Shown one piece after another: positions 42,460 to 50,549 of a stretch of DNA of 62,339 nucleotides. The notes below the pieces were generated by a model. It saw only the letters and a program-made list of their open reading frames with translations. It ran no database searches and was not told where the DNA came from. Numbering within the stretch: the stretch's first letter is position 1; every line of letters starts with the position of its first letter. Origin of the DNA: an uncultured Oscillospiraceae bacterium (GTDB taxonomy: Bacteria > Bacillota > Clostridia > Oscillospirales > Oscillospiraceae); NCBI GenBank assembly GCA_902497145.1, contig CABVDR010000009.1, positions 1 through 62,339 on the forward strand, given 5' to 3'. Both the position numbers and the translations under genes were made by a program.

Positions 42460-42487
42460 TGTTGTGTAATTGTTGTAAAACTGTTGA
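42460..42487 (-). promoter_or_regulatory. Three direct repeats before the hexuronide operon
   Basis: TGTTGT occurs at 42460, 42471 and (as TGTTGA) 42482, with an exact 11-base period. It lies between the operon -10 and the first start codon. Repeats in helical phase like this suit an AraC-type dimer or a repressor blocking transcription. Confidence 0.4.
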
Positions 42488-42519
42488 TAATCGTAGTTTA
42501 AGTTTTTGAGAGAGAAAAC

Positions 42520-42609
42520 GTTATGATAAGCTTTTGAGAAATAGTAAATTTTTTTGAAAATTAATAAATTGAAAAAATGTTTTACTATCCTAAAGAAATG
42601 TGTCATAAT
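42520..42609. promoter_or_regulatory. Back-to-back promoters of the hexuronide operon and araC gene
   Basis: Plus strand: TTTACT (42581-42586), 17 bases, CATAAT (42604-42609). Minus strand: TTTACT (42548-42543), 17 bases, CATAAC (42525-42520). The two -35 boxes are identical and inverted about an AT-rich centre, so one regulator could act on both. Confidence 0.5.
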
Positions 42610-42666
42610 GGACATAAGCAAAAAGCGGCTTGTACCGCTTCCAAACCGCATAAAGGGGAGTTTGCC

Positions 42667-43872
42667 ATGCGATCTCAGAAACAGCACATCCGCTTTCGTC
42701 ATTTCTGCAACCTGGTTCACTTGTTTTTGGATATCAACCTGATTCTTGTCAGCCGCAAACTGATTCCCGAAGAATATCTGGATCAGACACTTACACCAGA
42801 GGGCATTCGCCAAAACTTTGATTCTTTGCTGTTCGGAGGGGTGCTTTTCCAATGTCCTGCGAAAACAGTTTGTCAGATTACCACCTCATTTTCTGTGTGT
42901 TTCTGCGTTCTTGAGCTGGAGAATAAGGACGGATATGCAGTCATGGGGCCATATCTGCCCGATGTGGCCCAGGAAGGCAATACATTGGACAGCCTTTTGG
43001 TAGCAAACGGGATCTCTTTGTCCCACCGTGAGGAGTACCAGGCTTATCTGGAGCGTCTCCCGGTAATCAACCAGGTCAAGCTGATGGCGATTATGGGCGG
43101 ACTCATGTCGTATCTCTATGGATCAGATGTAGTCCCGGAGCCGACGATACACCAAATCACGCTCTCGCCCCAAGATCCTGCCCCATGCCCTGTGTTTGAA
43201 GAGGATGCTCTCCAAGCCCGGGCGGACGCCATCCAGCATCGCTATGAGCGGGAGCAGGAATTTTTGGACGCAGTGGCTCGGGGGGACGATTCTGCCTTCA
43301 ACGCGATAGGATTATTTGCATTAGATCGCCTACCCAACCGACTTCGGAACCAGAAAAATCTGATGATTGTGTTAAATACCCTGCTGCGCAAGTCGGTGGA
43401 ACGGGCCAAGGTTCACCCCTTTTATATTGATGCCATCAGCGGGAAATGGGCAGTGCTGATCGAAAATGCCCAAAGCGTTTCCCAGTTGGACGATTATTAC
43501 TATGCCATTACCCGAGACTACTGCGCATTAGTACGAAAACATGCGCTAAAAAACTACACGCCGAATATTCGCTCCGCCATTAACTGCATTAATTTTAATC
43601 TCGATAACCCAAAACTTTCTCTGTCCTTTCTTGCACATGCCATTGGAATGAATGCCACCTATCTTTCACACCAATTTAACAAGGAAGTAGGCTCCAGCAT
43701 CCCGGAATACATAGCCCGACTCAGAGTGGGAAGAGCGAAAGCGCTGCTTCAAAGTCAGCCAAACTTTACCATAGGCCAGGTTGCCTCCGCAGTCGGGATT
43801 CCGGATGTAAACTATTTCACCAAAATTTTTAAGCGAATTGAGGGGTGTACCCCCTCTGCCTTCCGCAAATAA
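42667..43872 (+). CDS. AraC-family regulator of the hexuronide operon
   Basis: A 401-residue regulator. ATG 42667 follows AAAGGGGAGTTTGCC; the longer frame upstream covers the promoter. The C-terminal 100 residues contain the AraC pair of helix-turn-helix units: LSLSFLAHAIGMNATYLSHQFN and FTIGQVASAVGIPDVNYFTKIF, ending GCTPSAFRK. The first 280 residues form an unassigned sensor region. Divergent from the nine-gene hexuronide operon, which it presumably activates on a glucuronide signal. Ligand unknown. Confidence 0.88.
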   Translation: MRSQKQHIRFRHFCNLVHLFLDINLILVSRKLIPEEYLDQTLTPEGIRQNFDSLLFGGVLFQCPAKTVCQITTSFSVCFCVLELENKDGYAVMGPYLPDVAQEGNTLDSLLVANGISLSHREEYQAYLERLPVINQVKLMAIMGGLMSYLYGSDVVPEPTIHQITLSPQDPAPCPVFEEDALQARADAIQHRYEREQEFLDAVARGDDSAFNAIGLFALDRLPNRLRNQKNLMIVLNTLLRKSVERAKVHPFYIDAISGKWAVLIENAQSVSQLDDYYYAITRDYCALVRKHALKNYTPNIRSAINCINFNLDNPKLSLSFLAHAIGMNATYLSHQFNKEVGSSIPEYIARLRVGRAKALLQSQPNFTIGQVASAVGIPDVNYFTKIFKRIEGCTPSAFRK

Positions 43873-43950
43873 AACAGGTATATAAACATAAAAACGGGCC
43901 TGTTACAAAACAAGCCCACATAAGTCAGAACCATCAGCTATTGTGTCCAT

Positions 43951-43987
43951 AAAAAAAGCGTACCAGCCCGCCAAGGGGATGGTACGC
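43951..43987 (-). terminator. Terminator of the aldo/keto reductase gene
   Basis: GCGTACCA and TGGTACGC pair around a 14-base loop, followed on the minus strand by seven Ts. A second short hairpin (GGGCCTGTT/AACAAGCCC, about 43895-43917) lies beyond, near the end of the convergent araC gene. The gap 43873-44151 holds no gene. Confidence 0.85.
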
Positions 43988-44151
43988 CGTTCTGCTGGAC
44001 TGAGGGGCAGGTCATGATGGCCCACCCGGAACAACCGCTCTAAAGAGTTCTAAAAAGTTAAGAATAGAATTATAAAATTAAGGACAACTCGTTCGGATGG
44101 GGGTGACGAACCCTGCCAAATCGGGACGAAGAGATGTTTTGCTTGAATCAT

Positions 44152-45327
44152 TTATCGAAGAATGATTTTTCGTGCCGCATGGATGCCGATCTTATAGGGG
44201 AGAGGCCTGAGACCACGGTCCGCTTCCTTCAATTTCTCGCGGATCTTGATGTGCTGCGGGCAATGCTTTTCACACAGGCCGCAGCCAACACACTGAGAGG
44301 CAAAACCGGGCTCCTTACGCAGACCCATGTTCTGGGCAAACTCCAATCGGGCAGAGGACTTTTTCTCCATGTACATCAGATTGTAGTAGTAGAAATTGCC
44401 GGGGATATCGACCCCTTTGGGACAGGGCATACAGTACCTGCAGCCTGTGCAGCCTACCTTTTCCCGCTCACGGATAATCTGCTTAATCTGCTCCACAATC
44501 TGCATATCTTCCGGTGTCAACTGTCCTGGCTCTGCTTCCGATGCAATGCGGATATTCTCGTGGATCATTTCTGCTGAGTTCATGCCGGAAAGCACACAGG
44601 TTACTTCCGGCTGATCCCACAGCCAGCGCAGTCCCAGTTCGGCAGGCGTATACCCCTTGCTGTCGCGGGCAAGCACGTTCTTTGCCTGATCCGGCAGATC
44701 GACCAGCTTGCCGCCGCGGAGCGGCTCCATAATGATCACTGGAATGCCCTTCTTTGCGGCTGCCTGAAGTCCCTTCCTTCCCGCCTGAGTATGCTCATCC
44801 AGATAGTTATACTGGATCTGACAGAAGTCCCAGTCATAAGCGGCCAGAATTTTTAAAAACATCTCCGTCTCGCCATGATAGGAAAAACCGATCTGACGGA
44901 TGCGTCCTTCCGCCTTTTGACGCGCAAGCCACTGCTCGATACCCAGGCCCTTAAGATGCTCCCACTCCGCGTAATCCGTAAACATATGCATGAGGTAATA
45001 GTCAATATGGTCTGTGCGGAGACGAGACAGCTCCTCGCAAAAGATTTTATCTATGGCCGCAGAGGAACGAATGATATATTGGGGGAGCTTTGTGGCAATA
45101 TAAACCTGGTCGCGGCACTTATTGTTTTCTAAAATCCGCCCAAGGCATTCCTCGCTGCCGGGGTAAATGTAAGCGGTATCAAAGTAGTTGACCCCCTGCT
45201 CTATGGCGAGAAGGACTTCCTTTTCCGCTTTTTCGTAGTCGATGCCAGTTCCTTTTTTACGGAATCTCATGCAGCCGTAACCCAGCTGGGAGATCCGATT
45301 GCCGTATCGGTCAAGCCTGTACTTCAT
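44152..45327 (-). CDS. Aldo/keto reductase with C-terminal 2[4Fe-4S] ferredoxin domain
   Basis: A 391-residue protein. The N-terminal aldo/keto reductase barrel (1-280) has the catalytic Asp/Tyr in NYFDTAYIYPGSE, Lys in ATKLP and the active-site His in YYLMHMFTDY. The C-terminus carries CTGCRYCMPCPKGVD and CVGCGLCEKHCPQHIK, two CxxCxxCxxxCP iron-sulphur motifs. Such fusions are common in anaerobes and probably exchange electrons with ferredoxin; substrates are unknown. It is transcribed alone, away from the GntR/TRAP operon. Confidence 0.92.
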   Translation of the reverse strand: MKYRLDRYGNRISQLGYGCMRFRKKGTGIDYEKAEKEVLLAIEQGVNYFDTAYIYPGSEECLGRILENNKCRDQVYIATKLPQYIIRSSAAIDKIFCEELSRLRTDHIDYYLMHMFTDYAEWEHLKGLGIEQWLARQKAEGRIRQIGFSYHGETEMFLKILAAYDWDFCQIQYNYLDEHTQAGRKGLQAAAKKGIPVIIMEPLRGGKLVDLPDQAKNVLARDSKGYTPAELGLRWLWDQPEVTCVLSGMNSAEMIHENIRIASEAEPGQLTPEDMQIVEQIKQIIREREKVGCTGCRYCMPCPKGVDIPGNFYYYNLMYMEKKSSARLEFAQNMGLRKEPGFASQCVGCGLCEKHCPQHIKIREKLKEADRGLRPLPYKIGIHAARKIILR

Positions 45328-45744
45328 ACCTGTCCTCCTTTGCCATCCTGGGAAGCCACAACGGTGTGAATGTGGGCTGCGAAGCAGCCCGCCGCTGAGT
45401 GAGTTCCCAGCGGGGTTTCAAAAGTACCTTAAATTAGGAACGTTGTTCATTCTAGTGGTTCCATTTTCTCCTGTCAAGCGGATACAAAAGCCTGCCACAG
45501 TAGAAACTCTCAAACGAATTACGCGGCAATGAAAGAAATACACGAGATACTAAAACAGAGGGGCGGGGACAGGCCTGCGAGAGAGGACCTGCATCTGTTG
45601 TGACCTGAGATCCGTTTACACCTCTGAAGCATGGGTGGAGCGGGGGCTGGATCCTAGGCCGCCAATCTGGTGGGAGCGGACCCTGACTCTCTGCGACGGG
45701 ACGGCCATCTCACATGGAGTGATAACCTTTGTGTCACTACATAC
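45328..45744. other. Intergenic region with hairpins and no clear gene
   Basis: Just upstream of the reductase gene, two adjacent hairpins (GGGCTGC/GCAGCCC at 45374-45390 and CCGCTG/CAGCGG beside it) would form a structured leader on the minus strand. Further right, a frame ending TKQEVKSMLKL (plus strand, to about 45782) and MKEIHEILKQRGGDRPARED (45529 on) look protein-like but are too short to assign, possibly a decayed gene. Confidence 0.35.
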
Positions 45745-45773
45745 TTGACGAAACAGGAAGTAAAGAGTATGCT
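45745..45773 (+). promoter_or_regulatory. Promoter of the GntR gene
   Basis: TTGACG (45745-45750), 17 bases, TATGCT (45768-45773). A perfect dyad operator follows within 16 bases. Confidence 0.55.
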
Positions 45774-45788
45774 AAAATTATAGCAGTG

Positions 45789-45800
45789 TCATACATATGA
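45789..45800 (+). promoter_or_regulatory. Operator 1 for the GntR regulator
   Basis: TCATACATATGA is a perfect dyad (5-bp arms, CA centre) just downstream of the predicted transcription start. A sister site, TAATACATATTA, lies before dctP. Both share the core ATACATAT. Confidence 0.6.
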
Positions 45801-45836
45801 GGTAGGAAAATGTTTGTACGAACATTATCTATCAAA

Positions 45837-45850
45837 TGGATACAAGGCAT
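45837..45850 (+). repeat. 14-base element repeated upstream of two unrelated genes
   Basis: TGGATACAAGGCAT occurs here, 34 bases before the gntR start, and again at 1916-1929, 41 bases before the ABC ATPase start at 1970. The core GGATACAAGGC is also at 12201-12211. Meaning unknown. Confidence 0.4.
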
Positions 45851-45883
45851 TTTACATAGGAAAATAGTCAGGGGGGACTCATT

Positions 45884-46597
45884 ATGGCGGAGCAGCCTGG
45901 ATATTTAAAAAATTTGAAAAGTGAGTCGGTGGTCCAGCGGGTCATCAACTGCCTGACCGATGGTATGGTGTCCGGAGAGTTAAAGCCGGGAGACAAGCTG
46001 CCGACGGAACCAGAGCTGGCAGCCTCCCTGGGAGTAGCCAGAACCTCGGTCCGGGAGGCAACAAAAATTTTGACCTACCTGGGAGTTCTGGAGAGCCGCC
46101 GCGCAGAGGGGACATTTGTTGCCAGCGGATTCCAGGAGAGTATGATTGATCCCATGGTATACGGGATTATCCTGAATAAGGGAGAAGATTTTAACAGCCT
46201 GATGGAACTGCGGGAGCTGACCGAAGTAGGGATCCTGCGCCTGGCCATCAAGAAGCAGCAGCCTCAGGGGCTGGAAATCATAAAGGAAAAGTTGGATGCC
46301 TTTGAGCAGGCCGTAGCCGGGAAAGGGGATGTGGAGGCTGCGTTCCAGGTGGATAACGACTTCCATGATGCCGTGTCTGCGCTGTGCCAAAACGCCCTGG
46401 TGGACAAAATCAACCGGGTTGTACGGGTACTCACCTATGCGGTGCGCCGGGAAACTGTGGCTGCGATGATCCAGACCGGTCGGGGACAGGAGCTGCTTGC
46501 AGCCCACCGAAAAATCTATGATATCCTTTGCAGCAGAAATCAAGATGATCTGGAGGAGATTATCCATAATACGTATTTCTTGGATGTAGCAAAGTGA
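45884..46597 (+). CDS. GntR/FadR-family regulator of the TRAP operon
   Basis: A 237-residue regulator. The winged helix (about 10-80) includes LKPGDKLPTEPELAASLGVA, RTSVREATKILTYLGVLESR and GTFVA, standard for GntR. The FCD effector domain follows (LMELRELTEVGILRLAIK, metal-binding Asp/His residues in DNDFHDAVS and AHRKIYDIL). FCD regulators sense organic acids or sugar acids. It precedes a TRAP/transketolase/SDR operon, with matching dyads before both genes, so it likely represses itself and that operon. Confidence 0.9.
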   Translation: MAEQPGYLKNLKSESVVQRVINCLTDGMVSGELKPGDKLPTEPELAASLGVARTSVREATKILTYLGVLESRRAEGTFVASGFQESMIDPMVYGIILNKGEDFNSLMELRELTEVGILRLAIKKQQPQGLEIIKEKLDAFEQAVAGKGDVEAAFQVDNDFHDAVSALCQNALVDKINRVVRVLTYAVRRETVAAMIQTGRGQELLAAHRKIYDILCSRNQDDLEEIIHNTYFLDVAK

Positions 46598-46611
46598 CAC
46601 AATCCGTTTAT

Positions 46612-46644
46612 GCTGCCTGCTCTTTGTGAGCGGGCAGCTTTTTT
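46612..46644 (+). terminator. Terminator of the GntR gene
   Basis: GCTGCCTGCTC and GAGCGGGCAGC pair (one mismatch) around a 5-base loop, followed by six Ts. Confidence 0.9.
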
Positions 46645-46706
46645 GTGCTTTTTGGATAAAACAGAGGCTGTAAATTCGGCAAAGAATAGAAAGTAGCCCA
46701 AGAGGG

Positions 46707-46741
46707 TTGACATTTCCTTGCACGAGTGATAATACATATTA
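46707..46741 (+). promoter_or_regulatory. dctP promoter and GntR operator 2
   Basis: TTGACA (46707-46712) is a consensus -35. GATAAT (46728-46733) is the best -10, spacing 15. TAATACATATTA (46730-46741), a perfect dyad, overlaps it. Repression by the upstream GntR protein is the natural reading. Confidence 0.6.
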
Positions 46742-46836
46742 TGTCAGACAAAGAACATAGTACAAAGAGCGAGAAGGGACTGAAAGTTGGGCCCACTTTT
46801 TAGTCCCCAAAACAAAAACTTTGCAGGAGGGTGATT

Positions 46837-47862
46837 ATGAGAAGGAAAGGAATGCGGATGGCCGGAATTTCCATGGCGCTGGTGCTGCTCCTTGCCAGCT
46901 GCGGAAGCACCGGGAGTGCAGAGCAGCGGGAAGAGGGGGAGTATCAGGTCATTGAATTGACCATGGCGGTCAACGGAACGGATACCCAAATCGATGCCAG
47001 AGTGGCCGATTACTTTGCGGAATTGGTAGAAGAGCGCTCAGGAGGAAACGTCACTGTGGCGGTATTCCCCAACGACCAGCTGGCAGGCGGCAATGCCTCC
47101 CGGGGCATCGAGATGATTGCCTCCGGCAGCGTAGATCTGGCGGCCTACGCCACCTGTACCCTGGCAGTGGTGGACAGTCAGCTCCCAGTGGCCACCATCC
47201 CCTGGATTTTTGACGATTATGCTGAGGCACGGCAGGTCATTGACAGCACAGGCGGCGAGTACTATGCCCAGCGGCTGGCGGCCAAAAATATGACCTACCT
47301 GGGATCCTTCCATAACGGATTTCGCCAGCTGACCAACTCCAAACATGAGGTGACCTCTCCCCAGGATCTGGAAAACCTGAAGATCCGCGTGCCCGGCAGC
47401 GTGGTGTACATGGGCTTCTTCCGGGCTTTAGGCGCGGACCCCACCTCCATGAACTGGAGCGAGGTGTTTACCGCCATCCAGCAGGGAACCATCGACGGCC
47501 AGGAGAACGGCGTGAGTATCACATCCACCTCTAAAATGCAGGAGGTACAAGACTACCTGACCATGTGGAACTATTCCTATGAAAACGACCTGTTCGTTGC
47601 CAACACTCAGGTCTGGAACAACCTGGAGGAGCAGACTCAGCAGCTTCTTCAGGAATGCGCCACCGAAGCCTGTGAGTGGGGCCGGGATACCCTGGAGGCC
47701 GAGGAGCAAGAGATTTTAAAGGAATTTGAAGCGGCCGGCATGACCATCACCTACCTCACCGACGAGGAGCAGGCGGCCTTTGAAGAGGCGATTGCCGATT
47801 TCAAAGACGAAATGATTGCGGAGTTCGGCCAGGAGGCCTGTCAGGCCTTTGGAATCGAGTAA
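46837..47862 (+). CDS. dctP: TRAP transporter solute-binding lipoprotein (DctP family)
   Basis: A 341-residue protein; ATG 46837 has AGGAGG upstream. A signal peptide with lipobox LLASC (Cys near residue 22) anchors it outside. Typical DctP motifs: LPVATIPWIFDD, GSFHNGFRQLTNSKHEV, LKIRVPGS (Arg that usually binds the substrate carboxylate) and EVFTAIQQGTIDGQENG. This predicts a carboxylate-bearing substrate such as a sugar acid or cyclic acid. It feeds DctQ and DctM. Confidence 0.93.
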   Translation: MRRKGMRMAGISMALVLLLASCGSTGSAEQREEGEYQVIELTMAVNGTDTQIDARVADYFAELVEERSGGNVTVAVFPNDQLAGGNASRGIEMIASGSVDLAAYATCTLAVVDSQLPVATIPWIFDDYAEARQVIDSTGGEYYAQRLAAKNMTYLGSFHNGFRQLTNSKHEVTSPQDLENLKIRVPGSVVYMGFFRALGADPTSMNWSEVFTAIQQGTIDGQENGVSITSTSKMQEVQDYLTMWNYSYENDLFVANTQVWNNLEEQTQQLLQECATEACEWGRDTLEAEEQEILKEFEAAGMTITYLTDEEQAAFEEAIADFKDEMIAEFGQEACQAFGIE

Positions 47863-47875
47863 GGGGGGAGAGAGC

Positions 47876-48385
47876 ATGAAAGTATTAGACTGGATCGAGG
47901 AGATCCTGTGCGTGCTGTGTACTGTGGTCATGACACTGCTGGTCTTTGCCAACGTGATCTCCCGCTACCTGCTGCACTACTCCCTCTCCTTCTCGGAGGA
48001 GATTACGACCTATCTGTTTATTCTGCTCAGTCTCATGGGAACGGCCATTGCCGCCAAGCGGCGGGCCCATCTGGGACTTTCCATCGTCACCGATGCAGTG
48101 TCTCCCTCTGTGCGCAAGGCACTGCTGGTACTGGGCTTTGCCATCGGCACCATTTTCTCTGCCGCTCTGTTTTACTATGGCATCCTGATGGTGATGAACC
48201 AGTACAATCTGGGCATGGAGACCTCCGCCATGCAGTGGCCCGAGTGGATCTACGGTACCTTTGTCCCCTTCGGCGCCTTCTTTGTTACCGTCCGTTTTGC
48301 CCAGGCGACCGTACAGGAGTGGAAAGCTCCTCTGGAGTCCCATAGGGACCAGCCTGATCACAGAGAGGAGGCCTCCGGAACATGA
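47876..48385 (+). CDS. dctQ: TRAP transporter small permease (DctQ family)
   Basis: A 169-residue membrane protein with four helices. ATG 47876 follows AAGGGGGGAGAGAGC; the upstream frame overlaps dctP and is not used. Contains NVISRYLLHYSLSFSEEITT, typical of DctQ. Its stop overlaps the dctM start (ATGA). It links the binding protein to the large permease. Confidence 0.9.
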   Translation: MKVLDWIEEILCVLCTVVMTLLVFANVISRYLLHYSLSFSEEITTYLFILLSLMGTAIAAKRRAHLGLSIVTDAVSPSVRKALLVLGFAIGTIFSAALFYYGILMVMNQYNLGMETSAMQWPEWIYGTFVPFGAFFVTVRFAQATVQEWKAPLESHRDQPDHREEASGT

Positions 48386-49665
48386 TTGCTGCCGTACTGT
48401 TTATCAGCTTTGCCATTCTGCTGCTCATCGGTACTCCCATCGCCATCTGCCTGGGCGTCTCCAGCGTGGTGGCCATGCTTATCCAAGGCGCCGGCCGTCC
48501 CGTGGAGACCATCATGAGCAGCCTGCCCCAGCTCTTTTCCGCATCCACCAGTAAGTTCGTCCTGCTGGCCATTCCTTTCTTCATCCTGGCTGGCAATATT
48601 ATGGACAAGGCCCAGATTTCCAAGAAGCTGATTCGCTTGGCGGAGACCTGTGTGGGCCACCTGAAGGGCGGCCTGGCCATCGTGTGCGTCATCGTGGCCT
48701 GCTTCTTCGCCGCCATCTCCGGCTCCGGTCCGGCTACCGTGGCCGCTCTGGGTCTGGTACTGATCCCCGGTATGATCCGCTCGGGCTACAGCCCCTCCTT
48801 CTCCGCGGCTCTCATGGGCTGTGCGGGCGCCATCGGTGTGATCATCCCCCCGTCCATCACCTTCGTGGTGTACGGTTCCATCGCAGATACCTCCATCGGC
48901 GACCTGTTTAAAGCGGGCGTCATTCCCGGCCTCATCATGGGCGCGGCCCTGATTATCGCCGCTCTCATCATCGGGCGAAAGGTGAATCTTAAATCCCTGC
49001 CCCGAGCCACCGGCAAAGAGCGCTGGGAAGCATTTAAGGACGCGTTCTGGGGCCTGCTGATGCCGGTCATTATCCTGGGCGGCATCTACGGCGGTATCTT
49101 TACCCCCACAGAAGCGGCGGCAGTCTCTGTGGTGTACGGCCTGTTTGTGGGTGTGTTTATCTATAAGACGGTGCGTCTGAAAGAGATGTGGGCCATCATC
49201 ATTGACTCCGCCAGCACCACTGCTACCGTCATGTTTATCACCGCAGCGGCCAGCCTGTTTGCCTATGTACTGACCCGGGCACGGTTGGATGTGGCCATCA
49301 GCGGTGCGTTGGAGAGCGTCACCGGCGGCTCTACCATTATCTTCTTCCTCATTGTCAACATTATCCTGCTGATTGCAGGCTGCTTCCTGGATTCCACCTC
49401 CGCACTGTACATCTTTACCCCTCTGTTCGTTCCCGTGGCCCAGGCCCTGGGTGTGGATCTCATCCACTTGGGCGTGGTGATGATTGTCAACCTGGCTATC
49501 GGCCTGTTTACTCCTCCCGTGGGGGTGAACCTGTATGTGGCCTGCGGCGTGGCCAACGTGAACCTGAAGCAGATTTCCAAGGCGGTGGTCCCCCTGCTGA
49601 TCGCAGCCCTTATCGTATTGTTGATTGTGACCTATATCCCTGGTATCTCCACCCTGTTTACTTAA
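48382..49665 (+). CDS. dctM: TRAP transporter large permease (DctM family)
   Basis: A 427-residue protein of about 12 helices. Signatures: FFILAGNIMDKAQISKKLI, AAISGSGPATVAALG, GAIGVIIPPSI, GGIYGGIFTPTEAAAV, FLDSTSALYIFTPLFVPVA and GLFTPPVGVNLYVA, all DctM hallmarks. It transports the substrate with Na+ or H+ and is the membrane channel of this importer. Confidence 0.96.
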   Translation: MIAAVLFISFAILLLIGTPIAICLGVSSVVAMLIQGAGRPVETIMSSLPQLFSASTSKFVLLAIPFFILAGNIMDKAQISKKLIRLAETCVGHLKGGLAIVCVIVACFFAAISGSGPATVAALGLVLIPGMIRSGYSPSFSAALMGCAGAIGVIIPPSITFVVYGSIADTSIGDLFKAGVIPGLIMGAALIIAALIIGRKVNLKSLPRATGKERWEAFKDAFWGLLMPVIILGGIYGGIFTPTEAAAVSVVYGLFVGVFIYKTVRLKEMWAIIIDSASTTATVMFITAAASLFAYVLTRARLDVAISGALESVTGGSTIIFFLIVNIILLIAGCFLDSTSALYIFTPLFVPVAQALGVDLIHLGVVMIVNLAIGLFTPPVGVNLYVACGVANVNLKQISKAVVPLLIAALIVLLIVTYIPGISTLFT

Positions 49666-49692
49666 CCGGAACTTGGAAGAAAGGTGAATATT

Positions 49693-50535
49693 ATGAAGGA
49701 AAATGTAAGCATTGATCAGCTGAAAAATACATGTGTTGATCTGAAGAAAAACGTGATCTCCATGATCCACAAGGCCCAGTCCGGCCATCCCGGTGGTTCC
49801 CTCTCTGTGGCCGAGTTCATCACCGCCTGCTACTTCTGCCAGATGGATCTGGATCCCAAGGATCCCCACTGGGAGGACCGGGATCGGTTCGTTCTGTCCA
49901 AGGGCCATGTGTGTCCTGCCCAGTATGCCGCCCTGGCGATGCGTGGATTCTTCCCTATGGAGGTCCTGGATACTCTGCGGAAAGAGGGGTCCATCCTCCA
50001 GGGCCACCCCGATATGAAAAAGTGCCCCGGCATCGACATCTCTACCGGCTCTCTGGGACAAGGCCTGGCCTGTGGTGTGGGTATGGCCATTGCCGGCAAG
50101 ATGAACCAGAAGACCTACCGGGTGTTCGTGGCCCTGGGCGACGGCGAGTGCAACGAGGGCGAGATCTGGGAGGCCTGTCAGACTGCGTATAAGTATCAGC
50201 TGGATAACCTGGTGGTCTTTGTGGACTACAACAACCTCCAGCTGGACGGTACCTGCGAGGAGATCATGCCTCCCATCGACTTGGCAGCCAAGTTCCGCGC
50301 CTTCGGGTTTGATGTGTATGAGATCGACGGAAACAATATGGAACAGATGGTGGCAGCCCTGGACCTGGCGGCGGTGACCAAGAACGGCAAGCCTAAGTGC
50401 ATCTTCGGCCATACGGTGAAGGGCAAGGGTGTGTCCTATATGGAAAACCAGTGCGGCTGGCACGGCGTGGCTCCCAATGATGAGGAGTACAAGCAGGCCA
50501 TGGAAGAGTTGGACCGGCAGTATGTGCAGTGCTGA
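49693..50535 (+). CDS. Transketolase, N-terminal (ThDP-binding) subunit
   Basis: A 280-residue subunit; ATG 49693 (MKENVSI) follows AAAGG at eight bases. Contains KAQSGHPGGSLSVAEF, FVLSKGHVCPAQYAALA, QGHPDMKKCPGIDISTGSLG and the ThDP motif GDGECNEGEIWEA with FVDYNNLQLDG (GDG...NN). It pairs with the next gene product to form an active site. Split transketolases are common in Clostridia catabolic operons. Between the TRAP importer and an SDR, it probably cleaves a ketose derived from the imported acid rather than serving the pentose phosphate route. Confidence 0.93.
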   Translation: MKENVSIDQLKNTCVDLKKNVISMIHKAQSGHPGGSLSVAEFITACYFCQMDLDPKDPHWEDRDRFVLSKGHVCPAQYAALAMRGFFPMEVLDTLRKEGSILQGHPDMKKCPGIDISTGSLGQGLACGVGMAIAGKMNQKTYRVFVALGDGECNEGEIWEACQTAYKYQLDNLVVFVDYNNLQLDGTCEEIMPPIDLAAKFRAFGFDVYEIDGNNMEQMVAALDLAAVTKNGKPKCIFGHTVKGKGVSYMENQCGWHGVAPNDEEYKQAMEELDRQYVQC

Positions 50536-50549
50536 AGGAGGAGACGAAC

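Noticed and set aside
48358..50463. 701-residue minus-strand open frame
   Set aside because: Antisense to dctM and the transketolase N-subunit, with His/Gln/Gly-rich low-information sequence.
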